The notes: generated from the letters alone by a model not told the origin. A stretch of 64,000 bases of DNA from Oribacterium sp. C9 (GCF_002007235.1 NZ_MUHW01000007.1:62001-126000), one strand, 5' to 3'. Positions 15,425-23,804 are shown, counted from the first letter of the stretch. A program made the numbers and translations.

Positions 15425-16777
15425 TTATGCAATTTTTACCTGACCCTTTTCTGCATGCTCTTTTTTATGAGTAAGCTTACTTGGAAGTCCCAAAATGATA
15501 AACAATAATCCAAACCCAAACATTAACCACGAATAGAAAACAAATGGCATAATAGAAATTGGAGCTATTCCGGCTAAACCTCCAGCAACAAGTAATTGAC
15601 CAGCATATGGTGTGATTCCGTTACCAGCAGACGAAAACAAATCAAGAATTGATGCAGTACGTTCAGGCGCAATATCATACTTTTTAGAAATATCTTTTGC
15701 GATTGGTCCACAAGCAATAATTGCCATTGTGTTATTTGTAGTTGCAATATCTACAAGTGTTACAAGAAGCGCAATAGATAGTTCTCCTCCAACTCTTCCT
15801 TTGGTATTTCGTCCAATAGTACTGAGCAGCCAATCAATACCACCATAATATTTCATTAGTGCAATAACTCCACCAACAAAAACCGCGATAACGGACATAT
15901 CTTCCATCCATGTCATTCCTTCATGAATAATATTGAAAGAACCTGCAAATGTGAAGTCTCCATGAATAATGCCTATAGCGGTTCCGACAATAATCGATAA
16001 TCCCATAGCGGGGATGACATGTATACCTGCCAGTGATAATGCGATAATCATTACATACGGAATAAGATTCACAATATCGAAAGCCCCATCTGTAATAATT
16101 GATTCTGCTCTGATTGGTATTAAAGCCAGAACAATTATATTTATAATAACAGCCGGTAAAACCATGAAAACATTTGCCTTGAATTTTGCTCTCATATCGA
16201 CACCCTGGGTTGTCGTGGCAGCGATTGTTGTGTCAGATATAAATGATAGATTGTCTCCAAACATTGCACCGCCGACAACGATACCGCAGATTAAAGCCAC
16301 ATTAACGCCTGTTTTTGAAGCAATATCAAGGCCGATTGGAAGTAATGCAGATACTGTACCCATCGAAGTTCCCATTGAAAATGATAAAACACATCCAATA
16401 AGAAATAACCCGGGCAAAATCATTCTAGTCGGCATAGCTGATAACATTATGTTTGTCACACTGTCCGTAGCATGCATCGCCTTGGCAACTCCGTAAAAAG
16501 CGCCAGCAAGCATATAAATAACGACCATAAGTATTAATGTCTTATCTCCGCCGCCCTCACAAAACATATCTACTTTTTCTGAAAAGGTTTTATTGTCACC
16601 AGGCTTTTTTAGCATTAAAGATATTACCATTGCAATGAACATTCCGATCAAAAGCGGAAAATTATCAAAGCTTCCGCTCCCTATGCCCATGGTAAAGTAA
16701 AGAACTAAAAAGACTAATAAAGGGACAAGTCCTAAAAAACTCCCTTTCTTTTGATTTGTATCATCATTTGAATACAT
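15425..16777 (-). CDS. NhaC-family Na+/H+ antiporter-like transporter
   Basis: This 450-residue membrane protein has about 12 hydrophobic segments and the NhaC-family signature GGAMFGDNLSFISDTTIAATTTQG near residue 190. A second repeat carries GITPYAGQLL near residue 390. NhaC relatives exchange Na+ or H+ for organic solutes as well as cations. As first gene of the salvage operon, directly after the divergent DeoR regulator and its operators, it is the natural candidate importer for 5-methylthioribose or 5-deoxyribose, but the substrate is inferred from position only. AGGAGAG precedes the ATG. Confidence 0.88.
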   Translation of the reverse strand: MYSNDDTNQKKGSFLGLVPLLVFLVLYFTMGIGSGSFDNFPLLIGMFIAMVISLMLKKPGDNKTFSEKVDMFCEGGGDKTLILMVVIYMLAGAFYGVAKAMHATDSVTNIMLSAMPTRMILPGLFLIGCVLSFSMGTSMGTVSALLPIGLDIASKTGVNVALICGIVVGGAMFGDNLSFISDTTIAATTTQGVDMRAKFKANVFMVLPAVIINIIVLALIPIRAESIITDGAFDIVNLIPYVMIIALSLAGIHVIPAMGLSIIVGTAIGIIHGDFTFAGSFNIIHEGMTWMEDMSVIAVFVGGVIALMKYYGGIDWLLSTIGRNTKGRVGGELSIALLVTLVDIATTNNTMAIIACGPIAKDISKKYDIAPERTASILDLFSSAGNGITPYAGQLLVAGGLAGIAPISIMPFVFYSWLMFGFGLLFIILGLPSKLTHKKEHAEKGQVKIA

Positions 16778-16843
16778 TACGCTCTCCTTTAGACATAAAA
16801 TGTCAAACTCTTTTTTCTTAGCTAAGATTTATCTTCTATTGTT

Positions 16844-16872
16844 ATAATAGTCAGTTTTTTATCGTTTGTAAA
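16844..16872 (-). promoter_or_regulatory. Promoter of the salvage operon
   Basis: On the minus strand TTTACA (16872-16867), 17 bp, TATTAT (16849-16844). The large palindrome at 16878-16920 lies immediately upstream. Confidence 0.7.
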
Positions 16873-16877
16873 CACTA

Positions 16878-16920
16878 AAATCAACATAAATTTACATTTT
16901 ATGTCGAAATGTGTTGATTT
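16878..16920. promoter_or_regulatory. Nested palindrome, putative DeoR operator A
   Basis: AAATCAACA (16878-16886) is inverted as TGTTGATTT (16912-16920). Inside lies ACATTT (16894-16899) inverted as AAATGT (16907-16912). The ACATTT/AAATGT half-sites recur in operator B. Confidence 0.6.
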
Positions 16921-16977
16921 GTTTGACTGATACGTGCCTTTAGCCCATTCGGCGCGACACCTATTTGTGCAAAATAC

Positions 16978-17000
16978 ACATTTTGCTAGTCGGAAAATGT
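16978..17000. promoter_or_regulatory. Palindrome, putative DeoR operator B
   Basis: ACATTTT, nine bases, AAAATGT, six bases before the -35 of the deoR-type gene. Same half-sites as operator A. Confidence 0.6.
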
Positions 17001-17005
17001 TGATA

Positions 17006-17034
17006 CAGACATTTTTGCCATTGAGTAGTATAAT
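17006..17034 (+). promoter_or_regulatory. Promoter of the DeoR-family gene
   Basis: CAGACA (17006-17011), 17 bp, TATAAT (17029-17034). The close spacing to the coding region rules out the ATG at 17038 as start. Confidence 0.65.
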
Positions 17035-17055
17035 GAAATGAAGAGAGGGTTAGAT

Positions 17056-17844
17056 ATGATAAAACTTGAACGTCAAAATTATATTATGGATAAGCTTCTT
17101 ACAGAAGGAAGTATATTAATTGTTAATCTTTGCAAAGACCTTAATTGTAGCGATCAAACCATTCGAAGAGACCTTCAGGAAATGGAAGAAGCCGGAAAAT
17201 TGAAGCGAACACATGGAGGGGCTTATCTTATTTCTTCTGAGGATGACAAAGGTGCACCTATTTCTTTACGAGCCCAATTAATACCTGATGAAAAAAGACA
17301 TATTGGAATTATTGCTGCTCATAATTTCATTCAACCCGATGATATTATAATGATAGACTCTAGTACAACATGTTTAAGTCTGGCTGAAACTATTATCAAC
17401 ATGCATATTCCGGTTACTATAATTACTAATTCGCACAATATAGTTAGTTTGTTTAATAAGAATAACATGACTGCGAAACTTATCGTCATCGGTGGAATCT
17501 ATAAAGAACGCTCAAGGTCATTTGTTGGACCTACAGCAATAAGCCAAATTCAAGGCTTTTATGCTGACAAGGCTTTTATCAGTTGCAGCGCATTAGATCA
17601 GAATTTAGGTATGCTAGATAGCTATATACAGCAAAAATATGTCCGTGAAGCAATGCTGACTCATTCAAAAAAAAGATATCTTTTAGCTGATAATACAAAA
17701 TTTGATGATGATGGGAATTTTTTAATTCATGATTTTTCAATATTAGACGGGATTATTACTAATTCAAAGCCTTCAGACGATTGGTTAAATATATTTGCAA
17801 GCAACAACCTTCAATTCTTATGGAAAGATAACGACGTTTATTAA
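17056..17844 (+). CDS. DeoR-family transcriptional regulator
   Basis: The 262-residue protein has an N-terminal DeoR helix-turn-helix (LERQNYIMDKLLTEGSI, then SDQTIRRDLQEMEEAGKLKRTHGGA) and the C-terminal sugar-phosphate sensor domain with DSSTTCLSLAE, TNSHNIV, VIGGIYKERSRSFVGP and the ADKAFISCSALD block. Such proteins bind phosphosugars and release operators. Transcribed away from the salvage operon with two palindromes between, it very likely controls both promoters, sensing methylthioribose-1-P, deoxyribose-1-P or their ketose forms. ATG 17056 is chosen because the -10 box ends at 17034 and AGAGAGGG precedes it. Confidence 0.9.
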   Translation: MIKLERQNYIMDKLLTEGSILIVNLCKDLNCSDQTIRRDLQEMEEAGKLKRTHGGAYLISSEDDKGAPISLRAQLIPDEKRHIGIIAAHNFIQPDDIIMIDSSTTCLSLAETIINMHIPVTIITNSHNIVSLFNKNNMTAKLIVIGGIYKERSRSFVGPTAISQIQGFYADKAFISCSALDQNLGMLDSYIQQKYVREAMLTHSKKRYLLADNTKFDDDGNFLIHDFSILDGIITNSKPSDDWLNIFASNNLQFLWKDNDVY

Positions 17845-17850
17845 TATAAA

Positions 17851-17891
17851 AAAGAACCGGCTGAAATCAAACTGATTTCAACCGGTTTTGC
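17851..17891. repeat. Dispersed palindromic repeat, copy 2 (also terminator of the DeoR-family gene)
   Basis: AAGAACCGG, TGAAATCA and their complements form the stem, followed by TTTTG. It lies 7 bp past the regulator stop, so it can serve as a terminator. It is the second copy of the element at 8091-8131. Confidence 0.7.
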
Positions 17892-17894
17892 ACA

Positions 17895-18040
17895 TATCAG
17901 GCACTGGCCGCTATGTTTCAGCTCTTCATGGCATCATCCGCCATCGCATCAAACTTATCTTTTCAATGCCCATTTCCTTTAGGTTAGTCACATAGGAAGA
18001 GCTATTGGTACCTATCTGTTCCAGTACGCTCGTTAAATGT
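17895..18040 (-). pseudogene. Relic of an iron alcohol dehydrogenase C-terminus
   Basis: Reading the minus strand gives VLEQIGTNSSSYVTNLKEMGI in one frame, then KFDAMADDAMKS and NIAAS in another, with a stop in between. The helix pattern and the DAMADDAMKS-NIAA stretch resemble the end of lactaldehyde-reductase-type Fe alcohol dehydrogenases. The frameshift and in-frame stop mean it is dead. Length and divergence make the family call tentative. Confidence 0.4.
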
Positions 18041-18064
18041 TTGTCATTTTGTACAATAAAACTA

Positions 18065-18093
18065 TTGTATCCCTTTTTTCACAGGTCTAAAAT
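18065..18093 (+). promoter_or_regulatory. Promoter of gldA
   Basis: TTGTAT (18065-18070), 17 bp, TAAAAT (18088-18093), 110 bp before the start codon and just upstream of the Rex-like box. Confidence 0.6.
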
Positions 18094-18104
18094 TTATATA
18101 TGCA

Positions 18105-18122
18105 TTGTTAAACATTTAACCA
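18105..18122. promoter_or_regulatory. Rex-like operator upstream of gldA
   Basis: TTGTTAA-ACAT-TTAACCA matches 13 of 14 fixed positions of the Rex consensus TTGTTAA-n4-TTAACAA and lies a few bases after the presumed transcription start, where Rex would block transcription when NADH is low. Confidence 0.65.
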
Positions 18123-18202
18123 TTACATCAAAACGGCTGGTCCTTTCCTGATTAAAGGTACCTGACCACCACAAACAGATGACTGTAGGAGGAACAATTA
18201 TT

Positions 18203-19300
18203 ATGATGGGCAGATTAAGAGCAATGCGCGAACCACTAAAGTACGTTCAGGGGCGAAACGCATTGAACAAGTTTTACGATGAAATGAGCTATATGGGAAA
18301 GCGTTGGCTTTTCGTATGCTCCAACAGTGGTTATAAGGCATGTCACGACAAGATCGAGGCAAGCTTTGGTGATCACGACGATTACAGACGTTATGAAATA
18401 TTCAGCGGTATCTCCAGCAACGGTGAGATAAAGAAAATGGAGGATATCGTCAAGACCGACAACATCGATGTAGTTGTTGCCATAGGTGGCGGAAGTGCTG
18501 TTGATACAGCAAAGGCTACAGCTTACTATACAGGAAAGCACATTGTTATAGTTCCTACTGTTGCTGCTACAGATGCTCCATGTACCGGTCTTTCCGTAAT
18601 CTACAACGATGATCACAGCTTCGACAAGTATCTTTTCTATCCCACAAATCCTGATGCAGTAATGGTAGACTGCAATGTCATCGCCAACGCACCTGTTCAT
18701 TTCCTTGTGTCCGGAATGGGTGATGCACTGGGAACCTATTTCGAAGGAAGGGCATCTATCCGTACCGAGTCATCAAGTCTGGAAGGTACCGGAATCACGA
18801 GAGCCGGTCAGGCACTTGCAAAGCTTTGCTACGAGACATTAAGACAGTATGGAAAACAGGCTATCGAGGCATGTAAGCTCCACGCTGTAACTCCTGCCCT
18901 CGAGTATATCATCGAGGCCAATGTCTATCTCTCAGGTGTCGGTGCAGACAATGTAAACTGTGCAGCCGCTCATTCTTTCTATAATGGTGTCACCTCTGTA
19001 GGATGTAAGCATGCTGATCACGGTGACTGCGTAGCTTTGGGAACACTGGTACAGCTGGTACTTGAAGGTGCTCCTAAAGAGGAATTCGATGATGTACAGA
19101 GCTTCTGCCTTGAGGTAGGTCTTCCTGTAACTCTCGAACAGATCGGCATAACAACTGAAGAACAGGTTCGTACCATCGCGGAGAATGCATGTGTTCCTGG
19201 TGAGACCATCCACAATCTGGCAGGTGATGTTCAGCCTTGTGAGATGTTTGATGCCATCATGCAGGCAGATGCCCTCGGAAAACTTGCACTGGCAAGGTGA
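18203..19300 (+). CDS. gldA: Glycerol dehydrogenase
   Basis: A 365-residue GldA: GGGSAVDTAKATAYY (NAD loop), VPTVAATDAPCTGLSVIY, and Zn ligands in SGMGDALGTYFE (D) and in the AHSFYNGVTSV and HGDCVALG segments (two H). It oxidises glycerol to dihydroxyacetone or works in reverse on hydroxyacetone-type ketones using NAD(H). The frame is open from 18179, but AGGAGG at 18186-18191 points to the ATG at 18203. The Rex-like box suggests induction when the NADH/NAD ratio is high, fitting a reductive fermentation role. It has its own promoter and terminator. Confidence 0.95.
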   Translation: MMGRLRAMREPLKYVQGRNALNKFYDEMSYMGKRWLFVCSNSGYKACHDKIEASFGDHDDYRRYEIFSGISSNGEIKKMEDIVKTDNIDVVVAIGGGSAVDTAKATAYYTGKHIVIVPTVAATDAPCTGLSVIYNDDHSFDKYLFYPTNPDAVMVDCNVIANAPVHFLVSGMGDALGTYFEGRASIRTESSSLEGTGITRAGQALAKLCYETLRQYGKQAIEACKLHAVTPALEYIIEANVYLSGVGADNVNCAAAHSFYNGVTSVGCKHADHGDCVALGTLVQLVLEGAPKEEFDDVQSFCLEVGLPVTLEQIGITTEEQVRTIAENACVPGETIHNLAGDVQPCEMFDAIMQADALGKLALAR

Positions 19301-19363
19301 TCCTGGAACATAAATATCAAAAAAATATAAAGTTGGAAAATAATTATCAAGTATAAACCTTAC

Positions 19364-19399
19364 AGAAAGAGCAGTTATCTCCCGATAACTGCTCTTTCT
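19364..19399 (+). terminator. Terminator of gldA
   Basis: A 16-bp perfect stem, AGAAAGAGCAGTTATC and complement around a four-base loop, 63 bp past the stop. Confidence 0.9.
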
Positions 19400-19595
19400 G
19401 ACTTATTGCATTATCACATACCATATGAGTTTGTGCTCTTTATCATCTCTTCCTTGATGAGAAAGCCGGAACCTGACCGATATCTTTTTTACATGAACTG
19501 TGCTAATATCATGATGTTTTTGTATTGATTCTTTAGAATACAGGATGAAAAACAGTTTTCATCACGATTTGTGCCGACATCAAAAGGGCGGCGGA

Positions 19596-20381
19596 ATGGA
19601 GAACAAGATGCTTATAAACAGAGAACAGGTACTTTCTGCTTTTGACAGATACACTTCAGCCTATGATGTGTCTGATATAAAGGTAAAGCTTAAGATAGAT
19701 CACACCTATAGAGTCGCAGAGATCTGTGATAAAATATCCGACTCTCTTCACCTGTCACAGGAGGACCGTGACATAGCATGGCTTTCCGGTATGCTTCATG
19801 ACATCGGACGCTTCGAACAGCTCAGAAGATATCATACATTCAAGGATAAGATCTCCTGCAACCACGCAGCACTCAGCGCGGATATTCTCTTTGTGGACGG
19901 AAATATCCGTATGTTCACTGATGACTCATCAGAAGATGAACTTCTGGAAAAAGTGATACGTCTTCATAACGTTTACATACTTCCGGATTCTCTTAGTGAA
20001 AGAGAACTTCTTTTCGTGAACCTTCTGAGAGATGCGGATAAGGTAGACATTATTAAAGTCAACTGCATCACTCCGAGATCAGAAATATACGATATTCCGG
20101 AAAATGATTTCAGAGCTTCAACCATATCTCAGGATGTGTATAAAGACATTGTCTCAGAACATAATGTTGACAGAGATCATTCAAAAACTCCTGCTGACTA
20201 TATCATCGGACATATTGCCTTTGTTTACGGACTGGTCTATAAACAAAGCTTTATAGAAGTTCGTCAGCAGGGATATCTCGACCAGATGCTTGATTTCCGA
20301 AGCGATGTTCCTGATACCAAAGAGAAATTCAAAAAGATAAAAGAAACTGTAAACAAATATATAGACAGACATGTAGGATGA
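19596..20381 (+). CDS. HD-domain phosphohydrolase
   Basis: The 261-residue protein shows the HD metal motifs in order: H36 in KIDHTYRV, H68-D69 in MLHDIGR, H80 in RRYHTFK, and the late Asp in LRDADKVD near residue 148. HD enzymes hydrolyse nucleotides or phosphate esters; the substrate here is not recognisable. ATG 19596 is preferred over the upstream ATG at 19545 because a GGGCGGCGG stretch directly precedes it, although this is a weak ribosome site and a further ATG four codons on is also possible. It stands alone between two terminators. Confidence 0.85.
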   Translation: MENKMLINREQVLSAFDRYTSAYDVSDIKVKLKIDHTYRVAEICDKISDSLHLSQEDRDIAWLSGMLHDIGRFEQLRRYHTFKDKISCNHAALSADILFVDGNIRMFTDDSSEDELLEKVIRLHNVYILPDSLSERELLFVNLLRDADKVDIIKVNCITPRSEIYDIPENDFRASTISQDVYKDIVSEHNVDRDHSKTPADYIIGHIAFVYGLVYKQSFIEVRQQGYLDQMLDFRSDVPDTKEKFKKIKETVNKYIDRHVG

Positions 20382-20382
20382 A

Positions 20383-20422
20383 AATAACGGGAATCAGGGA
20401 CACTGCCCTGATTCCCGTTATT
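20383..20422. terminator. Bidirectional terminator
   Basis: AATAACGGGAATCAGGG pairs with CCCTGATTCCCGTTATT, a 17-bp stem between the converging HD and histidine kinase genes, with U-rich flanks both ways. Confidence 0.9.
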
Positions 20423-20444
20423 CTTTGTAGGTAAGTACGAAACA

Positions 20445-22073
20445 TCATCCTACTATCATTCTGACCTTAAACCGCTTTTCTTCCGCAACGTACATGATCT
20501 CACTGTCAGTCTCTTCCACAAACGCGAGAACACTTCTGGTCCCTATGCCATGTCCATCCTCATCTGAATAGGGATGACCGTCCTCATCAAGCTCTGCCTT
20601 CTTTTCGCAGGCATTTACTATCTCCAAAAGAAGCTGTTCCTTATATCTCGCGGTAATGCCTATGAATCTGTCCTGTTCCGGGAGCTTCTCACAGGCGTGA
20701 ATGGCATTTTCTATCAGATTGCTGACAGCGATAGCCAGCTTCATATCATCCACACCTGGATCCGAAGGAATATTGGTCTTCACATCGACTCTGATATTTT
20801 CTCTTTCCGCCACCGAAACATAATGGGTGATGGCGGCATTGACGGTCGTATTCTCACAGTACTTCACCATAGAATGGGGTTCCTGCGAAAGCCGCTCATT
20901 CAGACAATTCATGGCTTCATCAGCATTACCCTCCTGAAGAAGAGAAAGAATCAGGGATTCGAAATGTCTCCTGTCGTGTCTCATGGCTCTGTCCTGCTTC
21001 ATAAGCTCTTCTGTGGTAAGCAATCTGTCCTTCATGGTGCCGGCAGCGATCTGAAGAATTTCAGCATCAGCCTTCAATTTATATTCATTTTTCTTTAACT
21101 CCGTGGAATCCACCATGGAATAAAGCTTCCCCAGAATCTCGCCGCCGCCTGAAAGCTCATTCTCTTCCGGTACATAAATTCGATTATGACGATTAATGGT
21201 ATCCCCATGATCGATGGCATCCTTTATTTCATTCACTGCCTTTTTCGCATCTGTTTTCAACACTGGAAACAGTTTTAAAGCAGGCTCGTTGTAATACTGT
21301 ACCTTTCCATCATTATCAACAGCTATGACACCTTCTGAGAGCTTGTCTATCATGTAGTCTCTTGCGATGTCTATTACACCTAAGAGATTATACCTGAAGA
21401 TGGCTATATACATAAATGCCGTGAGTATGACATTACCCATTATGGTCAGATCGAAATATCGTGAAACCGAGAACACTCCTGCTATCTGTGCCATGTAAAA
21501 TGCAGCCTGAATAAAGATAGCTGCAATTACTGTCCAATGTCTCCATCTGGCAACTCTACCCTTGTGCTTTTTCAACGACTGAATGAGCCATATGAATGCG
21601 CACAGGATATAGAAAACCTGCAGCTGCATGAGAAGGTGGTGGGCGATTCCATTATCACGATAGAACACCGGATACTGTCCATCCATCTCGAATCCGATAT
21701 TTTCGTAGTACAGGCTGTTGAACTCCATAGTCAGTATAGTTATGTATATACCTATATGAATCAGTGAGAGCACCTTTTTCACAAGCTCCGGCAGCCTGAT
21801 ATGACAGAACTCCGCCGTGAACATAAAAAGAGAAAAGGCAAGCCATATACGTCCCGCATATGAGAACTTAAGTGCTGTCCTGAAGGCTTCAAAACTTGTT
21901 GCGCTGAACTGAAGTACATATCCCAGACTGTTAATAAGACCAGAAACGCAACTAAAAAGAAGATAAGCGTGAAGCTTGTTCTTCATGCTTCTGAATACTA
22001 TCCGGCATTCATAGAACAAAGCAAACACGCTTACATATAAAATGATCATCAAAAGTGTATGAATATTTATCAT
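20445..22073 (-). CDS. Membrane sensor histidine kinase, AgrC/GHKL type
   Basis: The 542-residue kinase starts with about seven transmembrane helices (residues 5-235, 7TM histidine kinase N-terminal type). A PAS-like segment follows (EGVIAVDNDGKVQYYN), then the phospho-acceptor MRHDRRHFESL near residue 366, and a GHKL ATPase with NLIENAIHACE (N box) and EDGHGIGTRSV (G box). The RHDxRHH-like acceptor and LytTR partner place it with AgrC-type sensors, which often detect peptides. It overlaps the response regulator gene by 4 bp. The signal is unknown. Confidence 0.93.
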   Translation of the reverse strand: MINIHTLLMIILYVSVFALFYECRIVFRSMKNKLHAYLLFSCVSGLINSLGYVLQFSATSFEAFRTALKFSYAGRIWLAFSLFMFTAEFCHIRLPELVKKVLSLIHIGIYITILTMEFNSLYYENIGFEMDGQYPVFYRDNGIAHHLLMQLQVFYILCAFIWLIQSLKKHKGRVARWRHWTVIAAIFIQAAFYMAQIAGVFSVSRYFDLTIMGNVILTAFMYIAIFRYNLLGVIDIARDYMIDKLSEGVIAVDNDGKVQYYNEPALKLFPVLKTDAKKAVNEIKDAIDHGDTINRHNRIYVPEENELSGGGEILGKLYSMVDSTELKKNEYKLKADAEILQIAAGTMKDRLLTTEELMKQDRAMRHDRRHFESLILSLLQEGNADEAMNCLNERLSQEPHSMVKYCENTTVNAAITHYVSVAERENIRVDVKTNIPSDPGVDDMKLAIAVSNLIENAIHACEKLPEQDRFIGITARYKEQLLLEIVNACEKKAELDEDGHPYSDEDGHGIGTRSVLAFVEETDSEIMYVAEEKRFKVRMIVG

Positions 22074-22789
22074 AATCTGTAATCCAGATACCTTTCAGCA
22101 ACTTCTGCATAGCGGCTCTTAGAGACCGGAACCTCCTCCTTGTTCCGAAGAGTGATGGATGTTTTTGTAAGCTTATCTATGGCCGCTATATTGACAGCGA
22201 CTGATTCATGACACCTTACAAAATCATCCTGTGAAAGATTATCATCAATATACTCCGAAAAACCTATTCTAAGGGTCGGAGTCTGTACCTCTTCTCCTTT
22301 TGAAAGATGATAGGAAACCACGTGATTCCTGTAATCCACATACATTATCTCACGGGTCCTGAGAGTCTTATAACCACCCTTTATCTTCACTGTCAAAGAG
22401 GCTTCATCCTCCTCTTTGACTCTTGACATGGCGAGATCAAGGGTCGCAAAAAGCTTATCCTTATCAACCGGCTTCATGATATAGTTTATGGGATTTACAT
22501 CGAAGGATTCCAATGCATAGGAACTCTCAGATGTGGCGAAAATGATCTGTGCCTCAGGCTGATTCCATCTAAGCTCTCTTGCTGCTTCGATGCCTGTAAC
22601 CATGGGCATGACTATATCCAGAATGTAGATATGAGGTCTGTACTCTTCACATTCGGTTATTAATGTATCAGGATGATCAAAGGAACGGACTTCAGCTTCG
22701 AGGCCTCTGTCCTTTAGATACTCCCGAAGAAAACCGCAGACATTTTCGCGGTCATTTCTATCATCATCACAAACTGCTATGCGAATCAT
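22070..22789 (-). CDS. LytTR-family response regulator
   Basis: This 239-residue regulator has a receiver domain (acidic pocket CDDDRND, phospho-acceptor Asp in YILDIVMP near residue 57, later MKPVDKDKL with the conserved Lys) and a C-terminal LytTR DNA-binding domain from about residue 140 (SLTVKIKGGYKTLRTREIMYVDYRNHVVSYH ... FVRCHESVAVN). LytTR regulators activate exported-peptide, virulence or cell-wall genes in response to an AgrC-like partner, here the kinase gene overlapping by 4 bp downstream. No peptide precursor gene is visible, so the target and inducer lie elsewhere or are unrecognised. Confidence 0.93.
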   Translation of the reverse strand: MIRIAVCDDDRNDRENVCGFLREYLKDRGLEAEVRSFDHPDTLITECEEYRPHIYILDIVMPMVTGIEAARELRWNQPEAQIIFATSESSYALESFDVNPINYIMKPVDKDKLFATLDLAMSRVKEEDEASLTVKIKGGYKTLRTREIMYVDYRNHVVSYHLSKGEEVQTPTLRIGFSEYIDDNLSQDDFVRCHESVAVNIAAIDKLTKTSITLRNKEEVPVSKSRYAEVAERYLDYRL

Positions 22790-22916
22790 AAAAAGCTATA
22801 TACCCCCGATTACTCACGATCTTTTTCGTTCAGAAAAGATAAGTTACCTTTTCTATTATATCGCTTTACCTGATATGAAAATACTCTTATATCCCGATTT
22901 TTTCTTATCTCAAAGC

Positions 22917-22949
22917 TTTCCCGACACGATCAAAAAATGTGTCGGGAAA
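22917..22949. other. Hairpin downstream of the CPBP gene
   Basis: TTTCCCGACAC and GTGTCGGGAAA form an 11-bp stem around GATCAAAAAAT. No U-run follows on either strand, but its position, 10 bp past the CPBP stop and before the response regulator promoter, suggests a transcript end. Confidence 0.5.
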
Positions 22950-22958
22950 CTCAATATC

Positions 22959-23804
22959 TTATGCATTTGATAATGCCGGCTTACGGCTCGTGACAGTTTT
23001 AAAACCACTGAATACTATCGCCAAAATACCGAATATGATCATGGCAGCCAAAGCTTCCGTATTTGTGACATCTCTGTTTAAGACCTTCGGAACAAGCACA
23101 CTTAAAGAATTATTCATCACATGAACAAGTATGGCAGGAATTACAGAGTCAAACTTATAAGCCAGATATGCAAGCAAGATAGAAATAGGAATGACATATA
23201 AACTCTGAAGAGGATTAAGGTGCAGGATCGCAAACAGAATCATCGTCAGGATGATACATCCCCACATTCCAAATGCTTTTTTCGAATACTTAAGTGTAAC
23301 CCCTCTGAAAGCAAGCTCCTCTGCCACAGGTGCCAAAAGCATGATAGTTATCAACCCGTACGAAGTGTCTGTATCCAGAGCAGTACTCATTATACTATCG
23401 AACATATGTAAAGACATCGGCCAAAGAGCTGCCACAGTATGGCTTATAAGAAGTGCAAGTGAGAATATCGATATAGTCGAGCAAATTAAAAATGCCAATG
23501 TCTTCGGCCTTGCAACTTTGGATATGCCGGAAATGTATGTTCCATTCTGTTTATCTTTTTTTACATATTCAAAGTAATACCATACTCCGAATGCGATGAT
23601 ACAAAGAACCTCTGATGCACAGAGAATCATCGGTGTCACCTCTTTTATTACATCCTCATAAACGAAATTTTCTCCGTATTTTGTGAAAGCCATGTCCATT
23701 GCTCCAATAGTGCCTATTACACCGGCTATGAACTGTACCAAAAGAAACAGTACCAGAATCATCGTCCCAAAGCCAACTGCCTTGAATTTACTTGGTTTTT
23801 CCAT
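22959..23804 (-). CDS. CPBP-family intramembrane metalloprotease
   Basis: A 281-residue protein with about eight membrane segments and the CPBP/Abi motifs EELAFRG (paired Glu plus Arg), ILFAILHLNPLQ and VIPAILVHVMNNS (His and Asn ligands). Family members cleave CAAX-type or bacteriocin-leader substrates, or protect against bacteriocins. It lies next to the AgrC/LytTR pair in the same direction, a common neighbourhood for peptide-signalling or immunity functions, though no precursor peptide is visible. It starts with a good ribosome site (AAGGAGG). The substrate is unknown. Confidence 0.9.
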   Translation of the reverse strand: MEKPSKFKAVGFGTMILVLFLLVQFIAGVIGTIGAMDMAFTKYGENFVYEDVIKEVTPMILCASEVLCIIAFGVWYYFEYVKKDKQNGTYISGISKVARPKTLAFLICSTISIFSLALLISHTVAALWPMSLHMFDSIMSTALDTDTSYGLITIMLLAPVAEELAFRGVTLKYSKKAFGMWGCIILTMILFAILHLNPLQSLYVIPISILLAYLAYKFDSVIPAILVHVMNNSLSVLVPKVLNRDVTNTEALAAMIIFGILAIVFSGFKTVTSRKPALSNA

